Assembly (NCBI GenBank): GCA_052384575.1
Contig: JBQSUQ010000017.1
Length of the DNA stretch: 64,000 bases
DNA from: JBQSUQ01 sp052384575
Lineage (GTDB): Bacteria; Pseudomonadota; Gammaproteobacteria; Enterobacterales; Pasteurellaceae
Reading direction: 5' to 3' (one strand)
Shown: positions 1 to 7,977 of the stretch, piece by piece
Position numbering within the stretch: the stretch's first letter is position 1
Layout: each line of letters opens with the position of its first letter
Made by a program: the position numbers and the translations under genes
The notes under the pieces: generated by a model
Told to the model about the DNA's origin: nothing
The model's input: the letters and a program-made list of their open reading frames with translations, nothing else
Databases searched by the model: none

Positions 1-2
1 AC

Positions 3-74
3 CATGTTTATCGCAGTTCGCCAATGTCACGCAAAGCTTATCAAGGTCGTATAGGTATTCGTTATTCTTGGTAA
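3..74 (+). CDS. C-terminal end of an outer-membrane beta-barrel protein (partial)
   Basis: Only the last 23 codons and the TAA stop lie in the window. The reading frame ends in RIGIRYSW, alternating hydrophobic and polar residues with a terminal aromatic, which is the BAM-recognised last strand of outer-membrane barrels. A TonB-dependent receptor is a reasonable guess but cannot be proven from 23 residues. A strong hairpin terminator follows directly, so this is the real 3' end of a transcription unit separate from rimO. Confidence 0.55.
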   Translation, partial: HVYRSSPMSRKAYQGRIGIRYSW

Positions 75-87
75 TAACCACAATTGC

Positions 88-117
88 AAAAGCCATCATA
101 ATTATGATGGCTTTTTT
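88..117 (+). terminator. Rho-independent terminator of the upstream barrel gene
   Basis: A perfect palindrome (AAAAGCCATCATAA followed by its complement) runs into a six-T tract 14 bases after the stop codon at 72-74. The symmetry and flanking A and T runs mean it could work in both directions. Confidence 0.85.
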
Positions 118-261
118 ATCGTCTTACAAAAACTGGCTATCACTAAAGTACGGTGTTTTTTATTAGAATTTACCTTTCTTTTACAATCAATTCATCGCCT
201 TTGTTGCATAAATTTTGTAGAATAAGCCATTAATTTTATAGGTGATTATTTGAGATTTTTT

Positions 262-1593
262 ATGAGTGCTACCCCAAATATTGGTTTTATCAGCCTTGGC
301 TGCCCTAAGAATTTAGTTGACTCAGAACGCATTTTGACCGAGTTGAGAGCTGACGGTTACAACATTATTCCAAGCTACGAAGGTGCGGATTTAGTGATCG
401 TCAATACCTGTGGTTTTATTGATAGTGCGGTGCAAGAGTCGTTAGAAGCTATTGGCGAAGCGTTGGAAAGTAATGGTAAAGTGATTGTAACTGGTTGTTT
501 GGGGGCAAAAGAGAACCAAATTCGTGAAGTTCACCCAAAAGTATTGGAAATTACCGGTCCACACAGCTATGAAGCGGTGATGAAACACGTTCATAAATAT
601 GTGCCGAAGCCTGAGTACAATCCGTATGTCAGCCTTGTGCCAAAACAAGGGGTAAAACTCACGCCAAAACATTATGCCTATTTGAAAATTTCGGAAGGCT
701 GCGATCACCGTTGTACGTTCTGCATTATTCCATCAATGCGTGGCGATTTAGACAGCCGTTCGATTGTGCAAATTTTGGACGAAGCGAAACGCCTTGTGGA
801 CGCTGGCGTGAAAGAAATTTTGGTGGTGTCGCAAGATACGTCCGCTTACGGTTTGGATAAAAAGAAAGAAAATGCGACGAAAACTGTGTTCTGGAACGGA
901 ATGCCAATTAAAAATGACTTGATGACCTTGTGCGAACAGCTTGGCTCAATGGGTGTTTGGGTGCGTTTGCATTATGTGTATCCGTATCCGCACGTCGATA
1001 AACTAATTCCGTTAATGGCGGCAGGCAAAATTTTGCCGTATTTGGATATTCCGCTACAACACGCTAGCCCGAAAATTCTCAAAGCGATGAAACGCCCAGG
1101 CTCGATTGATCGCACATTAGAACGGATTAAACAGTGGCGTGAAATTTGTCCTGAGCTGACTTTGCGTTCAACCTTTATTGTCGGCTTCCCGGGCGAAACG
1201 GAAGAAGATTTCCAAATGTTGCTCGATTTCTTGCAAGAAGCCCAATTAGATCGCGTGGGTTGTTTTAAGTTCAGTGCTGTTGATGGTGCAGTGGCAACCG
1301 ATATGCCAGATCAGGTGCCAGAAGACGTGAAAGAAGAACGCTTCCACCGCTTTATGCAAGTGCAACAACAAATTTCCGCCAATCGCCTACAACAAAAGGT
1401 GGGCAAAATGCTACAAGTTATCGTCGATGAAATTGACGAAGAAGGCATTATTGGTCGATCTATGGCAGATGCACCAGAGATTGATGGAATGGTTTATATT
1501 GAGAATTTATCCAATCAAGATGTAACCGTTGGACAAATTATTTCCGTCACAATTACCCACGCAGATGAATATGATCTGTGGGGAACTTGTTAA
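262..1593 (+). CDS. rimO: Ribosomal protein S12 methylthiotransferase RimO
   Basis: Radical-SAM enzyme that adds a methylthio group to the conserved aspartate of ribosomal protein S12. The N-terminal domain carries the cluster-binding cysteines C14 (SLGCPKN), C50 (NTCGF) and C79 (TGCLG). The radical-SAM CxxxCxxC motif is CDHRCTFC at C147, C151 and C154, and a TRAM domain closes the 443-residue protein. An in-frame TTG at 250 would add four residues, but the ATG at 262 gives the usual MSATPNIG start. The glycosyltransferase gene follows after 20 bases. In Actinobacillus pleuropneumoniae rimO also neighbours the NGT gene, so the pairing is a family trait. Confidence 0.95.
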   Translation: MSATPNIGFISLGCPKNLVDSERILTELRADGYNIIPSYEGADLVIVNTCGFIDSAVQESLEAIGEALESNGKVIVTGCLGAKENQIREVHPKVLEITGPHSYEAVMKHVHKYVPKPEYNPYVSLVPKQGVKLTPKHYAYLKISEGCDHRCTFCIIPSMRGDLDSRSIVQILDEAKRLVDAGVKEILVVSQDTSAYGLDKKKENATKTVFWNGMPIKNDLMTLCEQLGSMGVWVRLHYVYPYPHVDKLIPLMAAGKILPYLDIPLQHASPKILKAMKRPGSIDRTLERIKQWREICPELTLRSTFIVGFPGETEEDFQMLLDFLQEAQLDRVGCFKFSAVDGAVATDMPDQVPEDVKEERFHRFMQVQQQISANRLQQKVGKMLQVIVDEIDEEGIIGRSMADAPEIDGMVYIENLSNQDVTVGQIISVTITHADEYDLWGTC

Positions 1594-1613
1594 GTAAAAA
1601 TTAAGGAAACATT

Positions 1614-3629
1614 ATGTCAGAAGAAAAGAAAGCAGCTAGTGTTACTCGTTTTGAACAAGCTGTCAAAAATAAAGAATATGAAACTGCTTGTAATGAGTTG
1701 CTCGATATCTTGGGAAAATTAGATAGTAATTTTGGTACGCTTGAAAATATCGAATGTGATTTTCCTGCAGCTTTAGATAATTTATATCAGGATAAAATTA
1801 TCCATTTCTGTACTCGAATGGCAGTAGGGGTAACAGAATTATTCACTGATCCAGGATTAACTATTTCTGATTCCGGTGTTCAGCGGTTCTTGGTACTTCA
1901 ACGTTGGATGGCAATGATATTTGCTAGCTCACCTTATGTGAATGCTGATCATATTTTGCAAACCTATAATCGTAGTGAAGACAAAAAGAATCCTAATGAG
2001 GACTTTTTAGTTGATTCTAAAGAAGATTTGAAAAAATTCTGTATCTTATATTTACCAGAATCTAAAGTAACACTTAATTTAGATGGACTGTGGGGTATAG
2101 ACCAAAAACTTTGTGCTTCTCTTTGCTTTGCATTGCAATCTGCTCGCTTTATCGGAACAGATGAGGCTTTTTCAAAGCGCGGTACTATTTTGCAATGGTT
2201 TCCAGAAAAATTGGCCCAATTAGAAAATTTAGACGGTATTCCATCTAATATTTCGCACGATGTGTATATGCATTGCAGTTATGATGTTGCAGAAAATAAA
2301 CATGCAGTTAAGCGTCCATTGAACCAAGTAATACGCCGTCATTTAATTGATCTTGGTTGGAAGGACAGAGATGTATCAGAAATTGGTTATAAAAATGGTA
2401 AGCCTGTGATGGCCGTCATGCTTGAGCATTTCCATTCGGCGCATTCTATTTACCGCACCCATTCCACATCAATTATTGCTGCGCGCGAGCATTTTTATAT
2501 CGTGGGTTTAGGGCATCCTAATGTAGATGAAGCAGGACGTAATGTTTTTGATGAGTTCTACAATTTCACAGAAAATAGTGTTTTTGATCGTGTAGTTAAA
2601 ATTAAAGAGATTTGTGATGAATTCAAACCTGCTGTTTTCTATATGCCAAGTATTGGTATGGATCTCAATACGATTTTTGCAAGTAATACGCGCCTTGCTC
2701 CAATTCAAGTTGTGGCATTAGGGCATCCAGGCACCACACATTCTGATTTTATTGAATATGTGATTGTAGAAGATGATTATGTAGGTTCTGAAAGCTGCTT
2801 TAGCGAGAAATTACTTCGTTTACCAAAAGATGCGCTGCCTTATGTGCCATCAGCACTTGCACCAGCGAGCGTAGAATATCGTTTACGTGAAAATCCTGAG
2901 GTTGTTCAAATCGGTATTGCGTCAACGACAATGAAGCTTAACCCCTATTTCTTAGCAGCTTGTAAAGCGATTCGTGATCGTGCAAAAGTGAATGTGCATT
3001 TCCACTTCGCATTAGGGCAATCCACAGGGGTTACACATCCTTATGTGGAACGTTTTATTAAGAGTTATTTGGGCGATTCTGCAACTGCCCACCCACATAC
3101 GCCTTATGATCAATATCTGCGAATCTTACATCAATGCGATATGATGATTAATCCATTCCCATTCGGCAATACCAACGGTATTATTGATATGGTGACATTA
3201 GGTTTAGTGGGTGTGTGTAAGACGGGGCCTGAAGTACACGAGCATATTGATGAAGGCCTATTCAAACGTTTAGGTTTACCTGAGTGGCTAATTGCTAATA
3301 CGGTTGATGAATATGTAGAACAAGCCATTCGTTTAGCCGAAAATCACCAAGAACGCTTAGCGCTTCGTCGCCATATTATTGAAAATAATGGTTTACAGAG
3401 CTTATTTACTGGCGATCCAAGCCCAATGGGTAAGGTGTTATTAGAAAAATTAATCGAATGGGCAAAGAGCAATAAGGTGAAACTGGAGGTTGCTCAAACC
3501 AAAAGTGAAGCAAAAACTGCCGCTAAGAAAGTGACGAAGAAACCGGCTAAAAAAGCAGAGGAGAAATCGTCGTCAGACAAAGCGGAGCCAAAAAAACGAG
3601 CACCAAGAAAAACAAAAAAAGAAGCATAA
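1614..3629 (+). CDS. HMW1C/NGT-type cytoplasmic N-glycosyltransferase with Lys-rich tail
   Basis: GT41-family enzyme that transfers glucose (or another hexose) from UDP-sugar to asparagine in N-X-S/T sites of adhesins in the cytoplasm, without a lipid carrier. Residues 1-620 run colinear with the A. pleuropneumoniae NGT as I remember it. H277 (SAHS), K441 (TTMKLNP), Q469 (FALGQS) and D525 (GIIDMV) fall at the residue numbers known to matter in that enzyme, so the core should be active. The N-terminal half is the family's all-helical domain and the C-terminal half is GT-B. The protein continues for 51 residues past the usual end (621-671), rich in Lys, Ala and Glu and resembling a disordered histone-like tail. 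The likely substrates are the trimeric autotransporters encoded at 33-49 kb. It is probably co-transcribed with rimO. The alpha-6-glucosyltransferase gene found beside NGT in A. pleuropneumoniae is absent here. Confidence 0.92.
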   Translation: MSEEKKAASVTRFEQAVKNKEYETACNELLDILGKLDSNFGTLENIECDFPAALDNLYQDKIIHFCTRMAVGVTELFTDPGLTISDSGVQRFLVLQRWMAMIFASSPYVNADHILQTYNRSEDKKNPNEDFLVDSKEDLKKFCILYLPESKVTLNLDGLWGIDQKLCASLCFALQSARFIGTDEAFSKRGTILQWFPEKLAQLENLDGIPSNISHDVYMHCSYDVAENKHAVKRPLNQVIRRHLIDLGWKDRDVSEIGYKNGKPVMAVMLEHFHSAHSIYRTHSTSIIAAREHFYIVGLGHPNVDEAGRNVFDEFYNFTENSVFDRVVKIKEICDEFKPAVFYMPSIGMDLNTIFASNTRLAPIQVVALGHPGTTHSDFIEYVIVEDDYVGSESCFSEKLLRLPKDALPYVPSALAPASVEYRLRENPEVVQIGIASTTMKLNPYFLAACKAIRDRAKVNVHFHFALGQSTGVTHPYVERFIKSYLGDSATAHPHTPYDQYLRILHQCDMMINPFPFGNTNGIIDMVTLGLVGVCKTGPEVHEHIDEGLFKRLGLPEWLIANTVDEYVEQAIRLAENHQERLALRRHIIENNGLQSLFTGDPSPMGKVLLEKLIEWAKSNKVKLEVAQTKSEAKTAAKKVTKKPAKKAEEKSSSDKAEPKKRAPRKTKKEA

Positions 3630-3634
3630 TTAGG

Positions 3635-3659
3635 AGGGACCTATAAGGTCCCTTTTTTT
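3635..3659 (+). terminator. Terminator of rimO-glycosyltransferase unit
   Basis: AGGGACCT, a three-base loop, AGGTCCCT and a run of seven T lie directly after the stop at 3629. ilvY converges from the other side. Confidence 0.88.
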
Positions 3660-3667
3660 AAACTTAT

Positions 3668-4558
3668 TTATTTTTCACCGCACTTTAATGTGTGCCAAAA
3701 GGCTTGAATGATCGGCAGATCAAGGAGTCTTCGTTGTACACATACACCTAACTCAAAAGGTTCAATTGGGACATCCAAATCCAAAGAGGATACTTGTGTA
3801 TTCATTGGACTATTTTTGATGACTACATCTGGCAATAATGCCACTCCACAACCGAGCGCAACCATTGGAACGATGCCTTCATGTCCACTTACTGTGGCGT
3901 AAATCTGAGGGTGTTTAATTTTTTTATGCTGAAACCATTGATCAATACGCTGACGTGCAGGTCCTTCTACTGGCAGAATGAAAGGAATTTGTTGCCAATT
4001 AATTGGATTCTGTTGCAGTAGTTGTGTTGCTGTACAAGCAATTCTTGGAGCAATTAAGGAAAGAGAAATGCTGTCAATGTATTGAAATTCAATTGAACTT
4101 GGTAAGCTGAGTGGGCGACCTGATAAAGCCAAATCGGCCTGCTGACTTTGTATGATCGAAACTGCCATTGCGGGATCGCCTGTGGTAAGTTGAATTTCCA
4201 CTTTGGGATAACGCAAACGGAATTTTTCTAAGATTTGTGGTAAATGAGAATAAGCGGCGGTTACAGAACAAAATAATTTAATTTCCCCTGATAACTCTTC
4301 AGAATTTGACCGCACTTGTTGTTTAAATTGTTGCCAGTCTGTCCAATGTTGTTGGGCAAAACGTAAAAACTTCTCGCCTGTTTCTGTGAGCGCTACTTGT
4401 CGATTGTCACGCAGAAATAGCGCTTGTCCAATTTCTTCTTCCATACGTTGCACTTGACGTGAAAGGGTGGAGGCAGACATATGATTTTGTGCGGCACTTT
4501 TACTGAAATTTTTGCATTGGCTGAGATGAATAAAAAGTTGTAGGTCTTGAAAGTTCAT
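3668..4558 (-). CDS. ilvY: LysR-type regulator IlvY, activator of ilvC
   Basis: 296-residue LysR-family protein. The N-terminal winged helix-turn-helix is at about residues 1-60 (MNFQDLQLFIHL, then SASTLSRQVQRMEEEIG) and a periplasmic-binding-protein-like effector domain follows. In enterics IlvY senses acetolactate or acetohydroxybutyrate and switches on ilvC. The divergent position facing ilvC is the diagnostic context, and the shared intergenic space carries inverted repeats suited to it. The 3' end of the gene overlaps an uptake signal (3677-3685), which codes part of the C-terminal KCGEK. Confidence 0.9.
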   Translation of the reverse strand: MNFQDLQLFIHLSQCKNFSKSAAQNHMSASTLSRQVQRMEEEIGQALFLRDNRQVALTETGEKFLRFAQQHWTDWQQFKQQVRSNSEELSGEIKLFCSVTAAYSHLPQILEKFRLRYPKVEIQLTTGDPAMAVSIIQSQQADLALSGRPLSLPSSIEFQYIDSISLSLIAPRIACTATQLLQQNPINWQQIPFILPVEGPARQRIDQWFQHKKIKHPQIYATVSGHEGIVPMVALGCGVALLPDVVIKNSPMNTQVSSLDLDVPIEPFELGVCVQRRLLDLPIIQAFWHTLKCGEK

Positions 4559-4570
4559 ATTATGGGTTAC

Positions 4571-4626
4571 TTATGTTGCAAATTTTGCAATATTCTATTT
4601 CAAAAATATCAATTTACGCAACATAA
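4571..4626. promoter_or_regulatory. Probable IlvY operator region between ilvY and ilvC
   Basis: TTATGTTGC (4571-4579) is repeated in perfect inversion as GCAACATAA (4618-4626). Nested at the left is a 7-bp palindrome, TTGCAAA-T-TTTGCAA. The right arm ends just before the ilvC -10 hexamer, where a LysR activator normally contacts RNA polymerase. Use by IlvY is inferred from position and symmetry. Confidence 0.65.
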
Positions 4627-4634
4627 GAGCGCGG

Positions 4635-4640
4635 TATAAT
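4635..4640 (+). promoter_or_regulatory. ilvC promoter -10 box
   Basis: Perfect TATAAT 65 bases before the ilvC start. No good -35 stands 17 bp upstream and that place is taken by the right operator arm, as expected for an activator-dependent promoter. Confidence 0.6.
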
Positions 4641-4704
4641 CAAATACACATACAAAGTATGCAGACACAATATTATTCTTAAACTCATTTAGAAGGAAAA
4701 TGAC

Positions 4705-6186
4705 ATGGCAAATTATTTCAACACCTTAAATTTACGCCAACAATTAGATCAATTAGGTCGTTGTCGTTTTATGGAACGCACTGAATTTGCGGATGGTTGC
4801 GCTTATTTAAAAGGTAAAAAGATCGTGATCGTTGGTTGCGGTGCGCAAGGTTTAAACCAAGGTTTAAACATGCGTGATAGCGGTTTAGATATCGCTTATG
4901 CTTTACGTCCAGAAGCCATTGCTGAAAAACGCGCTTCTTTTACTCGTGCCACAGAGAATGGATTTAAAGTAGGCACTTACGAAGAATTAATCCCAAGTGC
5001 AGATTTAGTGATTAACCTAACACCAGATAAACAGCACAGCAAAGTGGTTGCCGATGTGATGCCATTAATTAAGAAAGGCGCTGCTTTAGGTTATTCTCAT
5101 GGTTTAAATATTGTTGAAGTGGGTGAACAAATTCGCCCAGATATTACCGTAGTCATGGTGGCACCAAAATGTCCAGGGACAGAAGTGCGTGAAGAATATA
5201 AACGTGGTTTTGGTGTACCAACCTTAATTGCGGTTCACCCAGAAAACGATCCACAAGGCGAAGGCTTAGCCATTGCAAAAGCTTGGGCTTCAGCAACAGG
5301 TGGTGATCGTGCAGGTGTATTAGAATCTTCTTTCGTTGCCGAAGTGAAATCTGACTTAATGGGTGAACAAACCATTCTTTGTGGTATGTTACAAGCAGGT
5401 TCAATTATTTGTTATGACAAATTAATCGCTGATGGCAAGGATCCCGCTTATGCTGGTAAATTAATCCAATATGGTTGGGAAGCCATTACTGAAGCCTTAA
5501 AACAAGGTGGTATCACGTTAATGATGGACCGCTTATCTAACTCTGCAAAATTACGTGCTTTTGAATTAGCAGAACAAATTAAAGAAAGCTTGGCATTCTT
5601 ATTTGTTAAACATATGGATGAAATCATTAATGGCGAATTTTCTCGTGTGATGATTGAAGACTGGAATAATGGCGATAAAAACTTATTAGCATGGCGTGAA
5701 GCAACAGGTCAAACAGCCTTTGAAAATGCACCAAAAGCGGATGGTATCAAAATTTCTGAGCAAGAATATTTTGACAACGGTGTATTAATGGTAGCATTAG
5801 TGAAAGCGGGTGTTGAGTTAGCTTTTGATACCATGGTTTCAGCAGGTATTTATGAAGAGTCAGCTTATTATGAGTCTTTACATGAATTGCCATTAATTGC
5901 GAATACCATTGCACGTAAACGTTTATATGAAATGAACGTGGTGATTTCTGATACAGCAGAATATGGTAACTATTTATTTGCTAATGTGGCGACCCCAATT
6001 TTAGCAAAAGAAATTGTTCCACAATTACAGCGTGGTGATTTAGGTGAACCAACACCAACAGCAGAAATTGATAACATTACTTTACGCGATGTTAATGATG
6101 CTATTCGAAATCATCCAATTGAGATTATCGGTCAAGAATTACGTGGTTATATGACAGATATGAAACGTATTTCTTCTCAAGGTTAA
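4705..6186 (+). CDS. ilvC: Ketol-acid reductoisomerase (long, class II form)
   Basis: NADPH- and Mg-dependent enzyme converting acetolactate or acetohydroxybutyrate to dihydroxy-acids in valine, leucine and isoleucine synthesis. The Rossmann motif GCGAQGLNQG lies near residues 45-54. At 493 residues it is the long gammaproteobacterial form with a duplicated helical knotted domain. AAGGA lies about 8 bases before the ATG. The codon use is the biased, T/A-ending pattern of a highly expressed gene and no uptake signal interrupts it. Its partners ilvGMDA are about 20 kb downstream. Confidence 0.97.
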   Translation: MANYFNTLNLRQQLDQLGRCRFMERTEFADGCAYLKGKKIVIVGCGAQGLNQGLNMRDSGLDIAYALRPEAIAEKRASFTRATENGFKVGTYEELIPSADLVINLTPDKQHSKVVADVMPLIKKGAALGYSHGLNIVEVGEQIRPDITVVMVAPKCPGTEVREEYKRGFGVPTLIAVHPENDPQGEGLAIAKAWASATGGDRAGVLESSFVAEVKSDLMGEQTILCGMLQAGSIICYDKLIADGKDPAYAGKLIQYGWEAITEALKQGGITLMMDRLSNSAKLRAFELAEQIKESLAFLFVKHMDEIINGEFSRVMIEDWNNGDKNLLAWREATGQTAFENAPKADGIKISEQEYFDNGVLMVALVKAGVELAFDTMVSAGIYEESAYYESLHELPLIANTIARKRLYEMNVVISDTAEYGNYLFANVATPILAKEIVPQLQRGDLGEPTPTAEIDNITLRDVNDAIRNHPIEIIGQELRGYMTDMKRISSQG

Positions 6187-6198
6187 TGATAACTTAAT

Positions 6199-6230
6199 GA
6201 AAAGCCAGCTTAATTAAGCTGGCTTTTTTT
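6199..6230 (+). terminator. ilvC terminator
   Basis: AAAGCCAGCTTAA pairs with TTAAGCTGGCTTT, followed by a T run, immediately after ilvC. Confidence 0.9.
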
Positions 6231-6260
6231 GTTTTAAAACTTCTTGAAATTACACCGCAC

Positions 6261-7913
6261 TTATTGCGTGATTTTCAGTTTAGCATATAAGTAATGACGA
6301 TAATTTGCTAATAGCTGAGCATCTTCACAATCTTGCAATTTGCCTCCACTGAGTTTACGCATGGCAATATTAGCTTGCATAAATGCATCTGCTGCTAGTC
6401 CTGCGGCTTCTAAAATAACCCCTGATACTTGAGCGAGATCGAGGAAATCTTGTTGTTGTGTAAACTGATGTTTTAAATTACTGCGCAAAGCGAATTGAGT
6501 GACGTAATTAGGGTTTACATAATTCCAAACATAGCCCGGTTCTGCACCTGAAATCTGGATTTGGTGATCGCCAAAATAACCCAATACATAGGCATTTTCA
6601 CGTTGTTTTAAATATTGATTAAATTCTTCAATCACTTCATTTAAGTTAACAATACGCTGGATATAATCATTCAATTCGCTTAGCCCTTTGGCACTAAAGC
6701 CATTTTCTGCCAATTGGAAATAATCATCACAATCAGAACGATAAGGACCATGCTCTTTCATAGTGAGCACATAGAGGAAGATCGGTTGATTGACTTGTTC
6801 TAGTGCGTTGTGTTTTTTCTCTAAAATCATTTTTGCGTAATGGCTCATTTCATCACTACCAATATGCCATAGATTTTTACCAATTGGCGCCGGGTAACCT
6901 AAATCTTGTGGCTGAAGCATAAGATCAAAGCCAAGATGATCATAGGCCGCTTTTGCGTTGTAATTGCCTTTTGTAAAAGGCGATAATGCCACACAAAAAT
7001 AACCATTTTGTTTTAGATTTTGAATAAAACTCGTTTTGAGATGAGGAACTACCGAATAAAATACCGCACTTGCCATCGCACCGAAATCTGTAGAAGGAAC
7101 GCCAGATAAAAAGGCAAATTCTGATTTCCAAGTGGCCCCGCCTAAGGTATGTACGCGCAAGGGACTGAGGAATAAGGTATCTTCCTGTTTCTCATACATG
7201 GTAATTGGCGGAATTTGATGTTTGGCAATAGCTAAACTGTGCGGATTGAGCGTTGACTCTTGCAACCATACAACAATATCAGGCTTTGTTTGCTCATCAG
7301 ATAAGAGAGGATAATGTTCAACTTGTTGCATTTGTTGTTTAAATGCCTCGCCGTTTCCTTCATAGGCGGGTGTTTTAAAAAAGACACCACGACAAGACAT
7401 GGGTAAATTTAAAAAGACATCGCGACCATCATCTGGCAATGAATCTAACCAAACTGCAGTAGCATCAGGGTTTTTACTGTAATGGAACATAATGGCAAAA
7501 CTGAGTACGGTTAATATTGCTCCCGCAATCTGCCAGCCATAGCCTAAACTGACTTCGTTAGACCAACCGAATATGCCGTAAGCAAGGATGGCTAACAGGG
7601 CAAATACAGCGAGAATAGCAGTGCGATAATGCAGTAACGTTTCCCAATTTCGCCAATCGAATACTAAAAAGAAGTCTGAAATGAGTAATGGTTGTTTGTA
7701 ATAATGAATTTTCAGACGATGGAATAACATCAGCACAACAAATAGCACCGAAGCAAAATTAATACTGCGCTGCCATTGTCCTGTTATTCCTAACATTATG
7801 CCAACGAAGAAAAGGAATAATGCGCTCGCAAATAAATATGTCCATTTATAATGCGAATTATAGATGAAGATGAGTGCGGTTAAAAAAAATGCGCCAAGTA
7901 AAATATATGCCAT
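6261..7913 (-). CDS. Inner-membrane sulfatase/LtaS-superfamily transferase
   Basis: 550 residues. About five hydrophobic segments in residues 1-145 anchor it in the inner membrane, and a large periplasmic domain of the alkaline-phosphatase/sulfatase superfamily follows. Visible metal-site elements are VVWLQES (E219), the probable nucleophile T261 in GGATWKSEF, and YFGDHQ near residue 455. Relatives move phosphoglycerol or phosphoethanolamine from phospholipid to glycans or lipids. Here the substrate is unknown, with LPS or another surface glycan as candidates. It lies downstream of lptD in the same direction but beyond a USS-type hairpin. Its stop codon overlaps an uptake signal at 6254-6262. 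Confidence 0.75.
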   Translation of the reverse strand: MAYILLGAFFLTALIFIYNSHYKWTYLFASALFLFFVGIMLGITGQWQRSINFASVLFVVLMLFHRLKIHYYKQPLLISDFFLVFDWRNWETLLHYRTAILAVFALLAILAYGIFGWSNEVSLGYGWQIAGAILTVLSFAIMFHYSKNPDATAVWLDSLPDDGRDVFLNLPMSCRGVFFKTPAYEGNGEAFKQQMQQVEHYPLLSDEQTKPDIVVWLQESTLNPHSLAIAKHQIPPITMYEKQEDTLFLSPLRVHTLGGATWKSEFAFLSGVPSTDFGAMASAVFYSVVPHLKTSFIQNLKQNGYFCVALSPFTKGNYNAKAAYDHLGFDLMLQPQDLGYPAPIGKNLWHIGSDEMSHYAKMILEKKHNALEQVNQPIFLYVLTMKEHGPYRSDCDDYFQLAENGFSAKGLSELNDYIQRIVNLNEVIEEFNQYLKQRENAYVLGYFGDHQIQISGAEPGYVWNYVNPNYVTQFALRSNLKHQFTQQQDFLDLAQVSGVILEAAGLAADAFMQANIAMRKLSGGKLQDCEDAQLLANYRHYLYAKLKITQ

Positions 7914-7940
7914 ATTATTGTCCCTAATGAAAAATTGGCG

Positions 7941-7970
7941 AAAAATAACCGCACTTTTAAGGTGCGGTTT
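7941..7970 (-). terminator. USS-based terminator after lptD
   Basis: AACCGCAC and GTGCGGTT form a stem, followed on the minus strand by TTATTTTT. The left arm is an exact uptake signal (7948-7956). Confidence 0.65.
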
Positions 7971-7977
7971 ATCTTAT

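Noticed and set aside
146..154. AAGTACGGT near the start of the window as an uptake signal
   Set aside because: One mismatch in the core; may be a decayed signal but not counted.
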